Shown here: in pieces, positions 11,730-25,589 of the stretch
Position numbering within the stretch: the first letter of the stretch is position 1
How the letters are laid out: each line of letters opens with the position of its first letter
NCBI GenBank assembly: GCA_023055505.1
Contig: JALIRH010000094.1
Location: forward strand, 1,117,078-1,181,077
Source of the DNA: Callipepla californica brunnescens
Taxonomy: Eukaryota > Chordata > Aves > Galliformes > Odontophoridae
DNA: 64,000 bases
Reading direction: 5' to 3'
The notes under the pieces: model-generated
What the model saw: only the letters and a program-made list of their open reading frames with translations
Told to the model about the DNA's origin: nothing
The model's database searches: none
Translations under genes and position numbers: made by a program

Positions 11730-12075
11730 GACTTGGACACAGTAGTGCTTGGTACAAGTCAGCAGTGTGTTCTTGCAACCCATACCAACAGTATTGTGAG
11801 CCAGCCACTCGTTATAGGACCTGTAGTGGTTTTAAACTGAAAGAGTGGAGATTTAGATTAGCTAATAGGAGGAAGGTTTTCACTCCGAGCACTGTGAAGC
11901 ACTGACATAGGCTGCCAAGAGAAGCTATGTTTATCCCATCCCTGGAGATTGTCAGGGCCAAGTTGGATGGGACGGTGGGGAACCTGATCTAGCAATCCTG
12001 CCTTTGGTAAAGGGCTTGGAATTAGATGATCTTTAAGGTTTATTCCAACCCAACCCATTCTGATTCTACGATTCA
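11730..12075 (+). mobile_element. CR1 LINE 3' fragment
   Basis: A degenerate CR1 tail in forward orientation. A remnant of the end of ORF2 (GTCAGCAGTGTG...) is joined to the 3' untranslated part (TTTAAACT, GGTTTTCACT, TGGATGGG, TTAGATGATCTTTAAGG). It ends at the tail TTCTGATTCTACGATTC. Confidence 0.85.
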
Positions 12076-13691
12076 TGGCTTTTCTGAAATGGAGAATACT
12101 ACAGAGCTTGACTATTTCTTACAAAGTCATGATTAGTCCAGCTGGTATCTTATACAACAAAGAAAATTTTTTTGTTAAATCCGCTTCTTTTTTTTTTTTT
12201 TTTTTCATTTCCAAATGGTTTTCAAAAATCCATTTTGTCATTTGTAACATATCTAAGAAGTACTGCAACACATTCCTCTCAGCCATACTGTACAGAACAA
12301 TTATCCATGTTTCTTATGAAACAGTACAAAGGCAAGGCTAAAAACTAAAGTAGTTAAGAGCACTCAAACTGTTACAGACCAAGGGTGCATCTAATATAGT
12401 ATTCCCAGTTCGTAGAAGTGAATGCCTAAAGAAGTGCAAGAACAAGAACATACATGTATTTCACTAGGTATCTTTGTCACTCATTGTCCCAGGGATTTTC
12501 TAAAACCTTCATAATCTGTCTGTTTTATCATCTTCAGAGAATTTCTTTCCAGAATTTGTCAAGACTCCCATAAAACTTGTGCATTCACAGCTGTAAGTAA
12601 ATACCATATGAGAAAAAAACCGTGTTGTGTTCTCTGAAGTCTAGTCGTTGTCTTCTGCTTTTTTTATTCTAGAGAATACTCAACCATGGGGAGAAGGCAC
12701 AGAAGATAAGACTGGTTGTTATAAAGAATTAGGCAGTTTAGTACAGAAGTATAGGATATGCTGTCTGGCTGCTTGTCATGTTTCTTTGATTACCCATGTA
12801 AGTACGCAGACAAGCACACAGTTCTGCTTAGGTAGATTAGTTATTATTACCTGACCAATAAATACTATTAAACATCTATATTATGCTTTCTTGTAGCCAC
12901 AACAGGTCAGTCAACTGACCCTTGAGCATTTGTCTGCCTCATGGTGCCCTCTTGTCTTGGTGCTCTGGATGCCTGTTGTACAGCTGTGTGTAATAGAAGT
13001 TGTCTGAATGCCTGTTAATATGTTGGATTTTTATAGGTTTATGTTGGATTAGCTTGACCGTAATCTCAGTTCCTTGTTGTTCATGTGAACCGTATGTCTT
13101 TTTCAGTGCTGATATTTCTTCTTCTATGGAGTCCTTGCCGTTTGACTAATCGACACAGACTAATATCTGTGTCATTTTGTACGAGGTAGCTGAGGCATGG
13201 GGACCTCTTTGTCCCTCATGACTTGACAGTCAGAGAAGCCTGCATGTTTGACCCTGAGGGTGAGAGCTGTTGGCCATGCTGCCTCTCTGGACAGAAAAAT
13301 CAATGGGTGTATCCACCTTGTGGTTTCCCAGGCCCTTCATAATTTGCACACTGTGCAGTACTGATCTGGGAGTCCTGTGTTCTGACGAGGATGAGTTTGT
13401 GTCTTTTCCACTGTATCCTTGCTTCCTGTCTTCTCATCAGCAGTTGATGAGACCATCGCTAGCTGACTGTGCATTTGATATCTTGCTAATACTGCTAATA
13501 CTCCACAGTTTTACAAAAAGAATGCTTTCCTGGGATCCCTGTTTTTTTCCCATAAGGCACCCTGTTGACAGTTCTGAGACAGAAGACATTAACAATGCTA
13601 TTATTTTCAGGGATGAGGAGGGAACAAGATGGCAAGAACTGGAGGCTCAACAGTGAAAAGCAAACATAAAACTGTTGACAACTGGCTTTAT
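12076..13691. other. Intergenic DNA without recognised gene
   Basis: A run of T lies at about 12188-12206. A plus-strand open frame of 128 codons at 13270-13656 has no recognised motif and lacks a credible promoter or splice signals. The 12.9-13.7 kb part is more GC-rich than its surroundings and may hold an old repeat I do not know. Confidence 0.4.
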
Positions 13692-13775
13692 GTGGTTGAG
13701 AAGCACTCATAGAAGAAGTATCATAAGCTCCACGTGGTTGAGAAGCACTCATAGAAGAAGTATCATAAGCTCCAC
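13692..13775. repeat. Perfect 42-bp tandem duplication
   Basis: Two identical 42-base units, 13692-13733 and 13734-13775, each starting GTGGTTGAGAAGCACTC. The unit is a multiple of three, so a minus-strand frame (13495-13818) reads through with a 14-residue repeat containing GAYDTSSMSASQP. Perfect identity points to a recent slippage event. Confidence 0.95.
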
Positions 13776-16700
13776 ATTTTAAAATCTTTCTGCTGGTACT
13801 TCTGTAGCTGCTACACACTAATGGGAGGATTTAACAGAGGTGCAGCCCTCTATCTGTGTTTAGGCCCTTGTGTCAGTATTAACAGCATACAGTGCACACT
13901 CAAAGAACGCAACTATCTTGTATTGGAAAGATGCACTGAAAAGGGAAGTGAAATTTTCTTGCCCCAAAACCATATTGTGAGGAGAATAAAAGCACAGTAA
14001 TTAGGGGTGATAACAGATCTATGTTGGCTATGCACTGCTGTTATGAGAGAAAATGCTGTAGTCGTATCTTTATTTTGGAAATCTGACTTTTAGTTTGGAA
14101 ACATTAATCAGTTTTTAATGTCTGTTACAGTTTGGTTACATCAAGTTTATGGACCAGTATTACACATGAAAGTGTCAGTAATGATTTTTATAGTGACATT
14201 AAGATTAATCCCCACTGCCATTTTTTCCATCTCTTGAGTAATAACAATTTAGTAAAGAAGGCAGTCACTAATCTTTACTACCTGACATAACAAGTGTGAA
14301 AACACTGAGTAGGTGTATGTTAAATTACATTATATCATAAGCAAACAAGTAGAGATAATTTTTTGCTTGCAAGGTGAAATTTGAGATTACACTAGTCACT
14401 GAGAATCCATTCTTCTTTATGAAAATGCCTAAAATATCCAGCCCTGACCCTGGTAATCATTTAAATAATTACTATTAAAACAATTTTGCTCCAGACTTCT
14501 AATGTCAGGATGAGATTCCAAACATGTGACCTTGTTTATGTGGCAGTGTCAGAGACTCCTGATTCTGAGCACTGTTTTGTGCAGACATCAGAGAAGGTGT
14601 CCAGCGCTCTGGCTTCACGTTAGGCTTTAAAATTTCTCCCTTATAAACTAAGAGGCCATGGCAGAAGAGTAATGGAATTATCCTCTTGATCTGTTCTGAT
14701 TAACTCAGTCCACTCCAGGCAGTGACAGAGAATAAAGTAATTACTTGGTCACCCAGAGCTGCTTAGGAATTGTTACTTTCTGCACTTTGGTGTCCTGTGG
14801 GATTAGTATAAGTACTCATCTTTACCAGACTGTGGCTGGACTTCATAACTGCTGCGATGACCGAATGAGTACTGCCCTTTCTAGGAAAACAGCAACAACA
14901 AAACCAGATAGCTGAAGTAGGAAATAAATGTCTTTTTGAGACTGCAGCACATGGCACTCTTTTTGAAAACTATTATCATCTACATAATGAACACATAATT
15001 TTTACATTTTTGGGGAATGTCTTTAATACGACTATCCAGTCCACAGAACATACGCGTATTGTATTTTTTGTATTTTATTTGTATTTTGGTAGGATCTAAC
15101 ATAAGAAGTGTATCAAAAGACTCACAAGTGCGTGGCTTCTTCTGTGCCGGCAGAATCTTCTTTACTGGACCTTCTGTGAAGGTCTTGAGTTCATTTTCAC
15201 TGTCCTGTGATGCCTCTAATCTCCATTGTTTTGGCAAGAGCAAGTGTGAAGTCTTTCTGTGCCAGCAGCATCTGATGAGCTTCCATGGCAAGAGACCCCT
15301 AGCAGTGTGGGACCATCTGAGCCATTCCAGGTGTGCAGAGAATCCTCACCAAGCTGCTAGCAACAGAACCATTGGTGGGACCAGGCGCGGGCGTGGGTGG
15401 CAACACTGCAGGCCCCAGACAAACCTGGGCACTGCATCTGTTAATTAAGGCAAAGGCCAAAACTCAAGGAGAAAAGTGAATGTACAAGAAACGTGGCTTA
15501 GACACCCATTAGAATATAAAGTCAATAAGACATTTTAGAGTTGTTCTGCAGGCTTATCCTTTTTGTTAGTTTTTGTTTTTGGATGTTTTCCCCAAGCACT
15601 ATCCAAGTTTGCTCAAAGTATATGATGCATAAAATGCAAGACTACCCCAATTGCCAGTGCTCCTATATCAAAATATCATGAGTTTTTTTACAAGTTTATA
15701 TAATTTTATGGTTAATTTTCAATCTGTTAATTTTTTTTTTAATTTTAAATTAACTTCAATCTGTTAAACACCCTTGCATATTTGTAGATTGTAATAAAAA
15801 ATGTTTTCTTCACATGTTTTCCTGGAATTTAATGCAACACTTGAAGAAGAATATGAAAAGGAGCTTTTTTCAAAAATTGAGTGATGTGAAAATTTTAAAT
15901 GTTAGTATTTCACATGGGCATTTTTTTTTTCCTTTCTAGTGAGAGTTACCAAAAGTTGCCTCTGGAATATAAAAGTTAACTTTGGACATTTGTGTCATGA
16001 AGGTTTTATGGAAAGAATAAAGGAAAAAAAAAAAACAGATTTTTTTTTTAAAGAAAGGTAATTTAAAGGCCTTTCAACTCATGCTTAGGAACTACTTGAA
16101 ATAACTGAATTACTCAAATAAGGTAATAATGTGCTTAGAATTAAGTTACAACATTTGAATGCTCATACAGGATTTTTTTTAGGTGAAGATGTAAAATATT
16201 AATTGTAGGCTTCTTATTAGGATGTAATTTTATTTTTCACATAGAAGAAGTAACTACCAAAGACCTCTTTTGAAGCAATGATTGATGAAAATGGTTGAAA
16301 TAATTATGCAGATTATGAACTAGTGATTGATGCTCATGTTAATGTGGTGATGAATAAAGTATGTATTGCTGGCAAAAGATTTTTTACGGTATTAACCACA
16401 TGTGTCATCCTTCTGAAGAGTAACAGGACACATGCACTTATCAATTCATGATACCAAGCACAGACAATGAAAAAATAAACTATAACCCAAGGTGTGATAA
16501 TTTAGCAGATAATTCCCATAAAACTTTTATATTACCATGTTCATTGAGGTGTTGTTTTCTAAACATAGATTTCAGGTCCTGTTCCTTCTTGCTGAGCATT
16601 AACTGCTATGTGTTAGCTGAGTTATTTTTAATTGTTTGTGAATCAGAAATACTGTCACACTTCAGAAATTGATCTATATTTCACAAGATATTAAAAGCAA

Positions 16701-19700
16701 TACATGTATAAATTGCAGTCTTACTTTTCAACACTTTGAAGAAGAACATGAGTCAAATTTCTGAATTTTGTACAAAATGAACACATTTTAAAATTACCAT
16801 GATTAAATGCATGTATCGTGAATTAGAAATATTTTAAGTAACTGTAGCATGTTTTGTCTTTTATTTTTGTCAAGATGTAGAGGGAACTGTAAAATCTAGA
16901 TTGTGCAAGTTGCTCATTGCCAGCTTCAGTGTCTCTTCAAATAAAACATTATCATCCAGAAGAGAATATACTTTTTTTGAAAGGAGGAGGACAGAAGCAT
17001 CAGAGAGAACAGAAATGTAAAGATTTTATCCAGAATCACACACTGAGCCATTAGGAGAACAAGAAATTTGCATCCTCGTATTCTGAACTGTGATTGGAAT
17101 ATTTTACTTCTGTACCTTGATAAGTATCACACAACTTAATATCTCTTTAAGGCAGACATTTCATATCAGAATTGTGCCCTGAGCTTTGTGCTATCAAGGA
17201 TCAGAATTTTTTACTACCTCTCATGTCCATTCAGAGAGTACCATGTGCAAGTTGATGTCCAATAACTGCAGAAAGAAAAGAAGCAATTTTAGTGTGTGAT
17301 TCAAAAGCCCACCGCTTCTATGAAATTGCATGTATTGTTTCACTACAAAGGGAAGAGAAGGAATTTGGCTGAAAACCAAAGTAAAACTGTGGTCCTGCCT
17401 GGTATATTGGAGTGTGTCCATACAATTTACGGGAAGATTTGGTGTGGAATGGACTCAGCACCCACATGAAACATATGCAGCTCTCTGGAGGTAGCCTGTA
17501 CAGTGTTGTACACTCAAACATTTACTCCTGACAAATCCATAATGCAGACCATTGGAGTCGCAAGGTACTTAACTGATTTTCCCTGGTAATAGTCATCGAG
17601 AATGAAATTGTGGGAAAGGGTACAAGGAACATCATGAAGCTATGTTTCTGCAAGTAAGAATGCAGAGGACTGGAAGAAGAAGAAGATAATACATTCTAAA
17701 TGAATGCCTAAGCAAAAACTTAAAAGCTAAGTTGTCTTAGCAGCTGCACATCTGATGCTTTTTAATATTAAATGTCTTAGCAGACAGTATTGTTTTAGGT
17801 AGAAGTTCAAGGATCATAAAAGAATAAGCTGTGTTATAAAATATTTGCTACACATAACAAGTGTTTACATACTGTAGCTTGTTAGTCCTTGCCTCTTTTG
17901 TAATTTGATACTGTGCTTGTATGTGTATCCTTTCCTGGCAGGATGCTGCCATTGCAAATTGCTGTTGAGTTGTACAGCAAATGGCAATGTACAAAGATTA
18001 GGCATGGGATGTCCCAGTATCCTCAACCACACATTCTGTATGTTGTATTTTGTATACGAATGCAGCATAGTAAGTGAACGACATAGACAGCTCTGTGTTT
18101 CAAATGAAAGTTTAATCATGGCATTTCTGGAATTCTAAGCATAATTTCACGAATTTAATATTCTTTCAATCTGTTCTTTGGTAGGGAATTTCAAAAGAAT
18201 AAGCATCAAAGCTAATTCTATTGTCATTTATATTCATAAAACATCAAACTCTTTTTGACTTTTAGGACACATGATTATGTGTACTTCTCTGTTTGCCTGC
18301 AAACCCTGAGAGCCAGGAGAATGTTTTCAGGCAGCTTTAGTATAAAAGTTTATATACTTCCTCAATAGTTGAGAGGGTAGTTAATGGAAATATTTAGGAT
18401 TGGGATTCTTGAATGTAACTACTATAAAAACATATAAATGTTGGTGTGTGTTTTCTTAAAAATATAAAGTATTGTGTTAACAACAATAGAAACTTCACAA
18501 GTTTTCACACAATGTTTTCTTTATAATTAGTTTGCATTTTTTCCCATCTCTCTTTTTTCTTTTGGAGAGGTCTGTTTGTGAGTTCCTTAGAGGTCTCAGG
18601 ATTATTTCTCTTCAGCCAATTTCAGCTGAACATAATTTTTTCCACATTTTCTATTTTAATACATGATGCAAAACCAGTGTTATTCTGTTGGATTCTTCAC
18701 TCAATTTATATTGTGCTTTCCTTGTCTCGATTCAAATAGATTTAATAAAAACGTAAGAAGTAATATCACTGTTGTTGGCCCATTTGATTAAGTCTCCAGG
18801 CTTCATTGTTAGGAAATCTATGAAGTTATTAGTTTACTTAGCACCATAGTTAATATTGAAGTATTATTTTTTCACTGCACACCAAATAAAATTTCAGTTT
18901 ATACTAATAATTGATGTACAACCCTACCTGAAAAGTGACTACGTAATATGGCACCTTTTTTTATTAGACAAGGACTGTATGTGTACAGACAAGATAAAGA
19001 TATGGGGTGAGCCTTGGAAATCTCATAAGCAATATGAAAGTGGGTAGAGAATTAGACATGAGGAAAAGCTAACCTTAGCAGTTTTGTGTAAGCAGTGTAA
19101 GAATTCTGGATTTTTTACGAAAAGAACAGCCTAGAAATTGCTGCTCCTAAAAATAAAAGGGTTAAAGGCAGAGACTGAGGTTCTAGCTTTTGCTTGCTTC
19201 TTTTTCTGCTTCAGGAGAAAGCAAGCAGCTTGAGGCCAGACCAAGTGCACTTGCCCATTACAGAAGCTAGCCTGCCAGTCACTGACTTTCTCTAGTGCTC
19301 TTTGGCCTTTCGTCTTTATTGGCATGCATTTACACCTCCTCTGAAAACGCTATGACAATGGCAACCAAAGCATGAGTGATAATATTAGTAGGGAGGCAGA
19401 GGCTGAGCAGCATTTAAGGACAATCAGAAATGAATACAATCAGAAGAGGAAAATATCTGGAAGCTATTCCTGGGCTTGTCAGATACATGGTCGTTGGAGC
19501 AGATTAGGGAAGGCACTGTTCTTTTAACATCCTCCACTGTCTAGTTAAATCTACTTGGCTGTGGCTGAGAGTCAGGATGTATGGAAGTTTTTAATGCATA
19601 ATATGTCAGATAGGCTGACATATTTATCTAGCCTGACCTTTTTATCTAAGGTGTATTTGTGTGAATAAATCTATATACACAGTGACTGCTACCCAGCAGT

Positions 19701-20082
19701 CATATTCTGATTTCAAGTTGTTGGAACAATAAAGGGAGAACAGGGGAGCCAGCTCAAAAGTGTCACAAAACCTACCCATGGGACTTCTAATAAACCTCTT
19801 CTGACATTTATGAGTGGATCTTCAAATATGAGAAATGCAGTTCTTAGATCAGTCCAAAGCAAAATAAATGTAAAATTGTAGAGCATTCAGGATCAAACTT
19901 CCATAGCATATGCAGCTTTAAGCAAGGAAAACTGTCCCTAGTGTGGTAATATAATGTTGTTTCTGCAGAAGAACAAGATAAGAATTTAGTTAACGGTCTC
20001 TGTGTCCATCTAGCATTGCAGAGATTAGAAATAAAGATTGTAAATTGATTAGCAATATACAGGTATACCTAGTAACAATTTA
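13776..20082. other. AT-rich intergenic DNA
   Basis: No gene recognised. Two overlapping frames at 14980-15448 (103 codons minus, 143 codons plus) have no known motif. T- and A-rich runs lie at about 15731-15740 and 16024-16050. A short hairpin (GCTTGCTT...AAGCAAGC) is at about 19189-19222. A block at 17937-17957 matches the LTR-like element at 20546-20567. Confidence 0.4.
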
Positions 20083-20645
20083 TGTGCTGGTATGAAGACA
20101 TATGTAATAGACTGTCATATGACATGACAAAGGAAGTGAGGGCAAATTGGAACTTGCTTGTCTGAAGAGGCATCAGGAGGAACCTGACACCCCTACAGTG
20201 CTCTTTGTTTAACAAAAGAAATGTCCCTTGGACAGAAGGAAGAGGCCTTGGCAAGAATCACCATGTGAATACAGTAAGAGGAGTTCTGAGACGTCTTGAA
20301 AACAGCAGGATGGTGACTGGCTGGCAGCAAGATACAGCAGGTATCAGAACATAATTTATAAATGTAAACTTCTGCTGTCACAAGGTAGAATACGAATTAA
20401 ATAGTGTCAAAATGTAATTAACAAATATAATTCTGGTAAGATTGTGAACCTGAAATACTTAGCCAACGGGAAAACAGGGCAGGGGGTAAGTTTGTGGGAA
20501 AAAGTATAAAAGCTGTAATGGTGTTCCCATAGATGCGTTCCTGTTGGCAGGATACCTGCCATTGCAATCGCAAACTAAAAGTTTCTTCACCAGAGATCCT
20601 GGTGATCCTACATCTCCTAAAAATTATCTGACATTTCTGACACTA
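20083..20645 (+). mobile_element. Probable solitary ERV LTR (ERVL-like)
   Basis: The block has LTR-like order. An unremarkable U3-like part is followed by a TATA box (TATAAAAG, 20505-20512). After that comes a short stretch with GGCAGGATACCTGCCATTG and TTTCTTCACCAGAGATCC, a layout I associate with avian ERVL-type LTRs. It may start TG near 20083 and end CA near 20645. No primer-binding site, gag or pol sequence follows, so it would be a solitary, old LTR. Edges and target-site duplication were not confirmed. Confidence 0.4.
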
Positions 20646-21344
20646 GGGACAAAAATAGTCTGTCACCAGAAACACACTGGAAATATATTCAATATCTGTA
20701 TTATATTGGACAAAACAATACTGCTGCAATATCCAGGATAAGAACCTGTCTGTCAAATGACAGAGTAGGGTGCCTATCAAACGGTAGAGATTGATAGTGG
20801 CTGTCAGCCTTGGAAAAGATTCCATTCTTTTCCTGGCCAAGATAAACTAAGGGAAACTGGGTCCTGGTGCTTTCTGTTTGTCAAGGCCAGTAGCCACAAG
20901 GCTCAAGCTATGTGGCTGGTTAGTATTTGTGTGACGCACTAGACATCCTTGTAGCAGCATTCATGGGAGCCTGTGTAAAAAATTGTGCCAATTTAGTGAG
21001 GTGAAAATAAGTAGTGGAAGAGGGTTAACAAGTCTTCTAGAAACACAATGTAGGAAACTTCATTAGTCCTGGTGCTTCTAGAAGATCTTTATCTATTTTT
21101 ACCTTTGAAAAACTAATGTAGGAAGAAGCAGTTAGCAACATGACAATGTATTGTCATGTTTTTCTTGACATGTTAGCCAGTCAGAATGCATTTGCTATAG
21201 AATATTAATTTAGTAGTAATATCTCCTCTTCCATATGAGTAGTGGTGCGTCACAAACTGCAGAGAAAAAACTGAGATGAAGTAGATGTAAAGAAATGCCT
21301 TTTCTTGTCTTTTGAATGCTATTTTTTATTATAATTGATTTCAA
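20646..21344. other. Intergenic DNA
   Basis: Nothing recognised beyond short open frames. Confidence 0.4.
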
Positions 21345-21430
21345 AGAATCAGAGTCAGAGAATCATATATGTTGGAAAACACTTTTAAAACTATAAAGTC
21401 CAACTGCAACACTGGTGCTGATTTCAACCA
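21345..21430 (-). mobile_element. CR1 LINE 3' tail fragment
   Basis: The plus strand reads AGAATCATATATGTTGGAAA then AAAGTCCAACTGCAACACTG, the reverse complement of an old CR1 3' end. It is short, diverged and 5' truncated. Confidence 0.7.
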
Positions 21431-23210
21431 ACCTAGCCAAGTGAAAAGAACTGGTCTACTTTCATGCGAAAAGACTGTGTCAGAAATCTTCAGAATGTTA
21501 AGAAAGGCTATGTTTATGCTACTTCACTTTACTTCTGCAGATATTATTATTATTTTTATTATTATTTATTATTATATGATCCTAAAGTTAATGTCACCTT
21601 TAGAGGTCAAAATTCAGCTTTAAATACACATAAAGTATTTCCTATCACTGCTCATAGACAATTATATTAATTCCCAGCCATTTCTAGGCAAGGACTCTGT
21701 TTTTGCATTCTTCTAAACACCACTGGCCTCTTGCAACATTTTCGTGGTCTTGCCTCTTTTACCACTCCAACCTTCTGCTTTTGAGTTGAGGCAAATGACA
21801 GCATTTAGGTAGGGCTTAGGAACAGATGGAGACAGTTCAGAACAGAAAAAAATACTGTTATTATAATTGTTATTTTGTATACTAAAAGACCACATAAATT
21901 TAAGCTGGAGGAAGTCCTTCTACAGCTTACTAGGGTTTAAGTGATTACCTCAGCACTTGATATATGTCATCCATTATCACTTGTGATGTGTAAAGGGAAT
22001 AGCTCATCAGCAGGGATAAACTTGTAGCCCAATAGGCTGCTTTGCAGCCGCTGCCTATTCCTAACCAGTGTGAGTGCCAGTAACTCTCACAAAATGAATC
22101 AGATTTTTTTGAGTTTATTGCAACAAAACCTGCTACTGTTACTGTTATTGCTACTCAAGTAGCAGTGAACTGCTGTTCTTTCACAGGAAGCCTTGTATTA
22201 CACTGTATAAAAAGCCAAATAATGACCAAAAAAGATGTAGACGCAGCAAAATCATGTAATACTAGGAATATTGTCATTTTGATACCTTTCAAATACAAAA
22301 AGTTTTTATATCCCTCTAATATTAGTTTTACTTATGAGTTGCTTTTTCTTTTTTTTCTCAGACAGTACAGGGAGATTGATTGAAATGTCTGAAAGAATGA
22401 AGAAATGTGGAGAGAGGTAGGAGAGGTTGGGGGTTCCACATGAGTCTTTCCATTTTTCATAGCATGGGAGTGTGGCAGAGGCCTGGGAAGCCAGGGAGAA
22501 GGGGTTCATGGAGCTGTAATTTGCAGCCTGTGTGTTAAGTCTGCACTGGTCCTGACTTCACAGAAGGAGCTGAGAAGCTTCCAGCGGTCCTGTCAGCCTA
22601 GTCCTGCTGTTTCCCCTGCAGCCTGAATTTGATCTTTTCCCAATTAATCCTCTGTTACATTTTAATATTATGTTTATTGTACCAGAAAACTGTTTGGCCA
22701 CAGATGTGAAATCTGTAATAAAACAATTAGCAGAGACATGCTTTCATTTCCTTCGCAGTATTAAAGTGAATGGTAGTCATGTATTTGAGGGTAAAGGCCA
22801 TGATTTGATACTAAAATTGAGAGAGGCAAAGTAGTTAAATTAAGCACTAACAGTCACCAGGAAGCCTGACCTCTGCAGCCTTCAGAGGAGATCTGTGAGC
22901 TAGCCAGCATGGTACGTGGTGGGCTCACATCACAGAAGAGCATCACAACAACACTATAATCAATCCTACAAAAACTCAGATATATATGTATTTTAAAGTA
23001 CAAATATCGTTCAGTGTAGTAGAATAATTATTGTGTTACAAGTGAAAATAAAACCACAGCTGCAGAACTAAACCTTCAATTTTTTTTTTGTTTGTACAAA
23101 TGATTCAATTTTTGTTTTTAATCAAAATTGGAAAAATCCTTACGTAAGGCTGATGTAAAAATTTTTTTTTACTTTTCTTCCACATATAAGTAAATATATT
23201 TATCCTTTAA

Positions 23211-23244
<34 letters not shown>

Positions 23245-23702
23245 GCCTGACAGTAGTTTTGCCTTCTCTCGGGATTGTTAGTTAATTTGCAGCAAAGCAA
23301 GATCTATCTCTTCCATGTGAATCATAAAATTAGATTGTATTTTAGTTGCAGTTAGTAAATGCATCTAGTAAGATTACTTTCATTTCTAGATGTCTGTAAC
23401 TGATTCTAGAATTATACTTAAAGAATTTGTAATGATCTTCACTTCTAAATGTATAGTATCATATTTATCAGAAGTGTTTATAGCACACTGCTAAGTGTTA
23501 TCCAGCCTTAACACAATCATTCACAAGTAAGGCTAAATATGGAAAAGAGCTTCTGTTGCAAAGCATGATATAATCAGGTAGTAATCAATCAAGTTATTCT
23601 GTATGAATGCAGTTAACCTAGGCAGTCAAAATTAAAACTTCATTGAACCAACACCTTCTGCTCATTCTAGCTTCTACAAAATGTCTGTTACCAACAAATT
23701 AG
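21431..23702. other. AT-rich intergenic DNA with poly(T) run
   Basis: No gene recognised. TTA/ATT triplets lie at 21541-21575. A pure run of about 31 T lies at 23213-23243. Confidence 0.5.
23213..23243. repeat. Poly(T) run
   Basis: About 31 consecutive T on the plus strand. There is no retrogene body at either side. Confidence 0.9.
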
Positions 23703-23784
23703 GTTGGCCTTGTGTGGAGCCATGTGCTGGACTCCATATTCCTTGTGGGACTCTTCCAACCTGGGATATTCTGTAATTCTATAG
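23703..23784 (+). mobile_element. CR1 LINE 3' tail fragment
   Basis: It carries GGACTCCATATTCCTTGTGG, CTTCCAACCTGGGATATTCT and the tail GTAATTCTATAG. It is a very short 5'-truncated copy. Confidence 0.7.
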
Positions 23785-25589
23785 TAAAATTATCCAAAAT
23801 TTTCGGATATGACTGTGTACTGATTTGATCTTAGGTTCCTAGTATATGTAAAACAAAACAAAACAAAACAAAAGTAAGTGAATAAAACAGAGTTTTAAGA
23901 GAACACTGCACTAGTTTCAGATATTTATCATTATCATTCTGAGTAATTTAATTTACACATTTGAAATTGACTTTTAAAAGCAGCAGTTCTACAAAGTAAA
24001 CTCAGCTATTGAACAATAATGAATAAGGAGCTCCACACATCCACACATTTCCCCATCTGCATTTGCAATTGCTGAAATAAAAATAACAAATGAGAAATAT
24101 ATTGTTGTTATTTTGTAACACTGGCTCTTGCAACTAAAGTTTTTGGAATTATTAGGTTCGGTTTCACTAACCAAAAGCTTTCTCAGAGCTGATCACATTC
24201 TCCTAGATCACTCCTCTTAAGAGGGTGGTCCTAAATGATGGAGAATATACTTAACAGGTGCTTAAATAAGGCCTGTTCCTTTGTATTATCAGTGTTAACG
24301 AACTGGTTGGGCCATATCCCCCAAAGTCACTTGCTGTCAGCTGACTTGCTGTCAGGTGACTTGTGCTGGCAGCTCCAGCTTGACCCTGGCAGAAGAAGAA
24401 ATGGAGAGACACGCAGAAAATGTTCTCTGTTTTTGTCCTGACTTGTTGCCAATGTTTGGATTAATAGCTGTAAGTATGTTACCGTAGGGTTCTTGATTCA
24501 AGGGGATACATTTAACAAATAGCTACACTACTTCTGATATAGAAGGGAAATAATACCCTGGCTGTGTAAACTAAATAATCAGATAAACCAACTGTATGTG
24601 GTAGATCAGTGGCCTTAAAGTGGGGCTTTGAGCTGTCATCTTGTCCTTCTGACACTTTCAGTAATTACTAGTTGGACTGAGGTTAAATGTGTAACAGAAG
24701 TTTCTTCTCAAAAGTGAGTAACTCTAGGAGTGTCCTCCTAAACAAAAATAAAGATATGTCTCCTGGGCTGGAATGAACCCTCTGTGGTACAGCTACTAAC
24801 CCTTGTGATGTTTAGTGAAATCAGTTTTGGCTGGAAACACTGCTGAAAGTAGTTGATGCCCCTGGTTCTGAAGCATTCATGAGAAGAACCAAAACTTATG
24901 ATTAAAAGAGATGGCAAAAATGATCAGAAATAGTTTTTGTTAGTTGTGACAGAGCTGTTGCTCTGGAGTGTCATTTTTCCTTTTAAAGATGATAGCTATA
25001 AGAAAAATAATAGCAGCTCTATGTAGTTCTCATTGCTTATCATCTCAGCTAGACCAGACCTTTGGAAAGTGATGTTATATTGCCTGTAGGTCTTACAGTC
25101 ATGTACAGGCACCTCATAAATCCTGCCCTGAGTGCAATGCTGCATGTTAGTATTCAGCAGAACAGATCGAAGGTTTGTTCCCAAGCCTAAGTGGATGAAT
25201 AGCACTCAAGTTGGTATGGTCAACCCTGCACCTTAGCAGTCTGTTGAGCACTAGTCTTACTGTTCAGAGCTGCTTTCAAGCACCATCTGTTGTCACATGA
25301 TTCTGCATGCCAGATCCTCATAAAAATTTATTTCTTTGTTGTTTTAGAAACTGAGGAATGAAAAAGGTATTAGAAGATTTAACACCAGAGGAACTGAATA
25401 TGTAACAAACACAAATAAATAGATAAGCATTCTATGCATATTTCTTCTTTTCATAGCCATAGATTGAGTACTTCTCCGCATTAAGGTAAGAATTTTTCTC
25501 TTTCCATGGAACAATAAGGAAATCTTCAACAACTTTGACTGATTGGCTTATTAAATTTGTAACGTCTCCTGCTTTCCAGCAGTGCTTTC
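23785..25589. other. AT-rich intergenic DNA
   Basis: No gene recognised. An (AAAAC)n run lies at about 23849-23871. A short imperfect tandem (ACTTGCTGTCAG-type, two units) lies at about 24329-24358. Confidence 0.5.

Noticed and set aside
13270..13656. Plus-strand 128-codon frame
   Set aside because: No known motif, no promoter or splice context, and no second line of evidence.
14980..15448. Overlapping frames of 103 codons (minus) and 143 codons (plus)
   Set aside because: Neither matches a family I know; overlapping frames on both strands suggest a locally stop-poor stretch.
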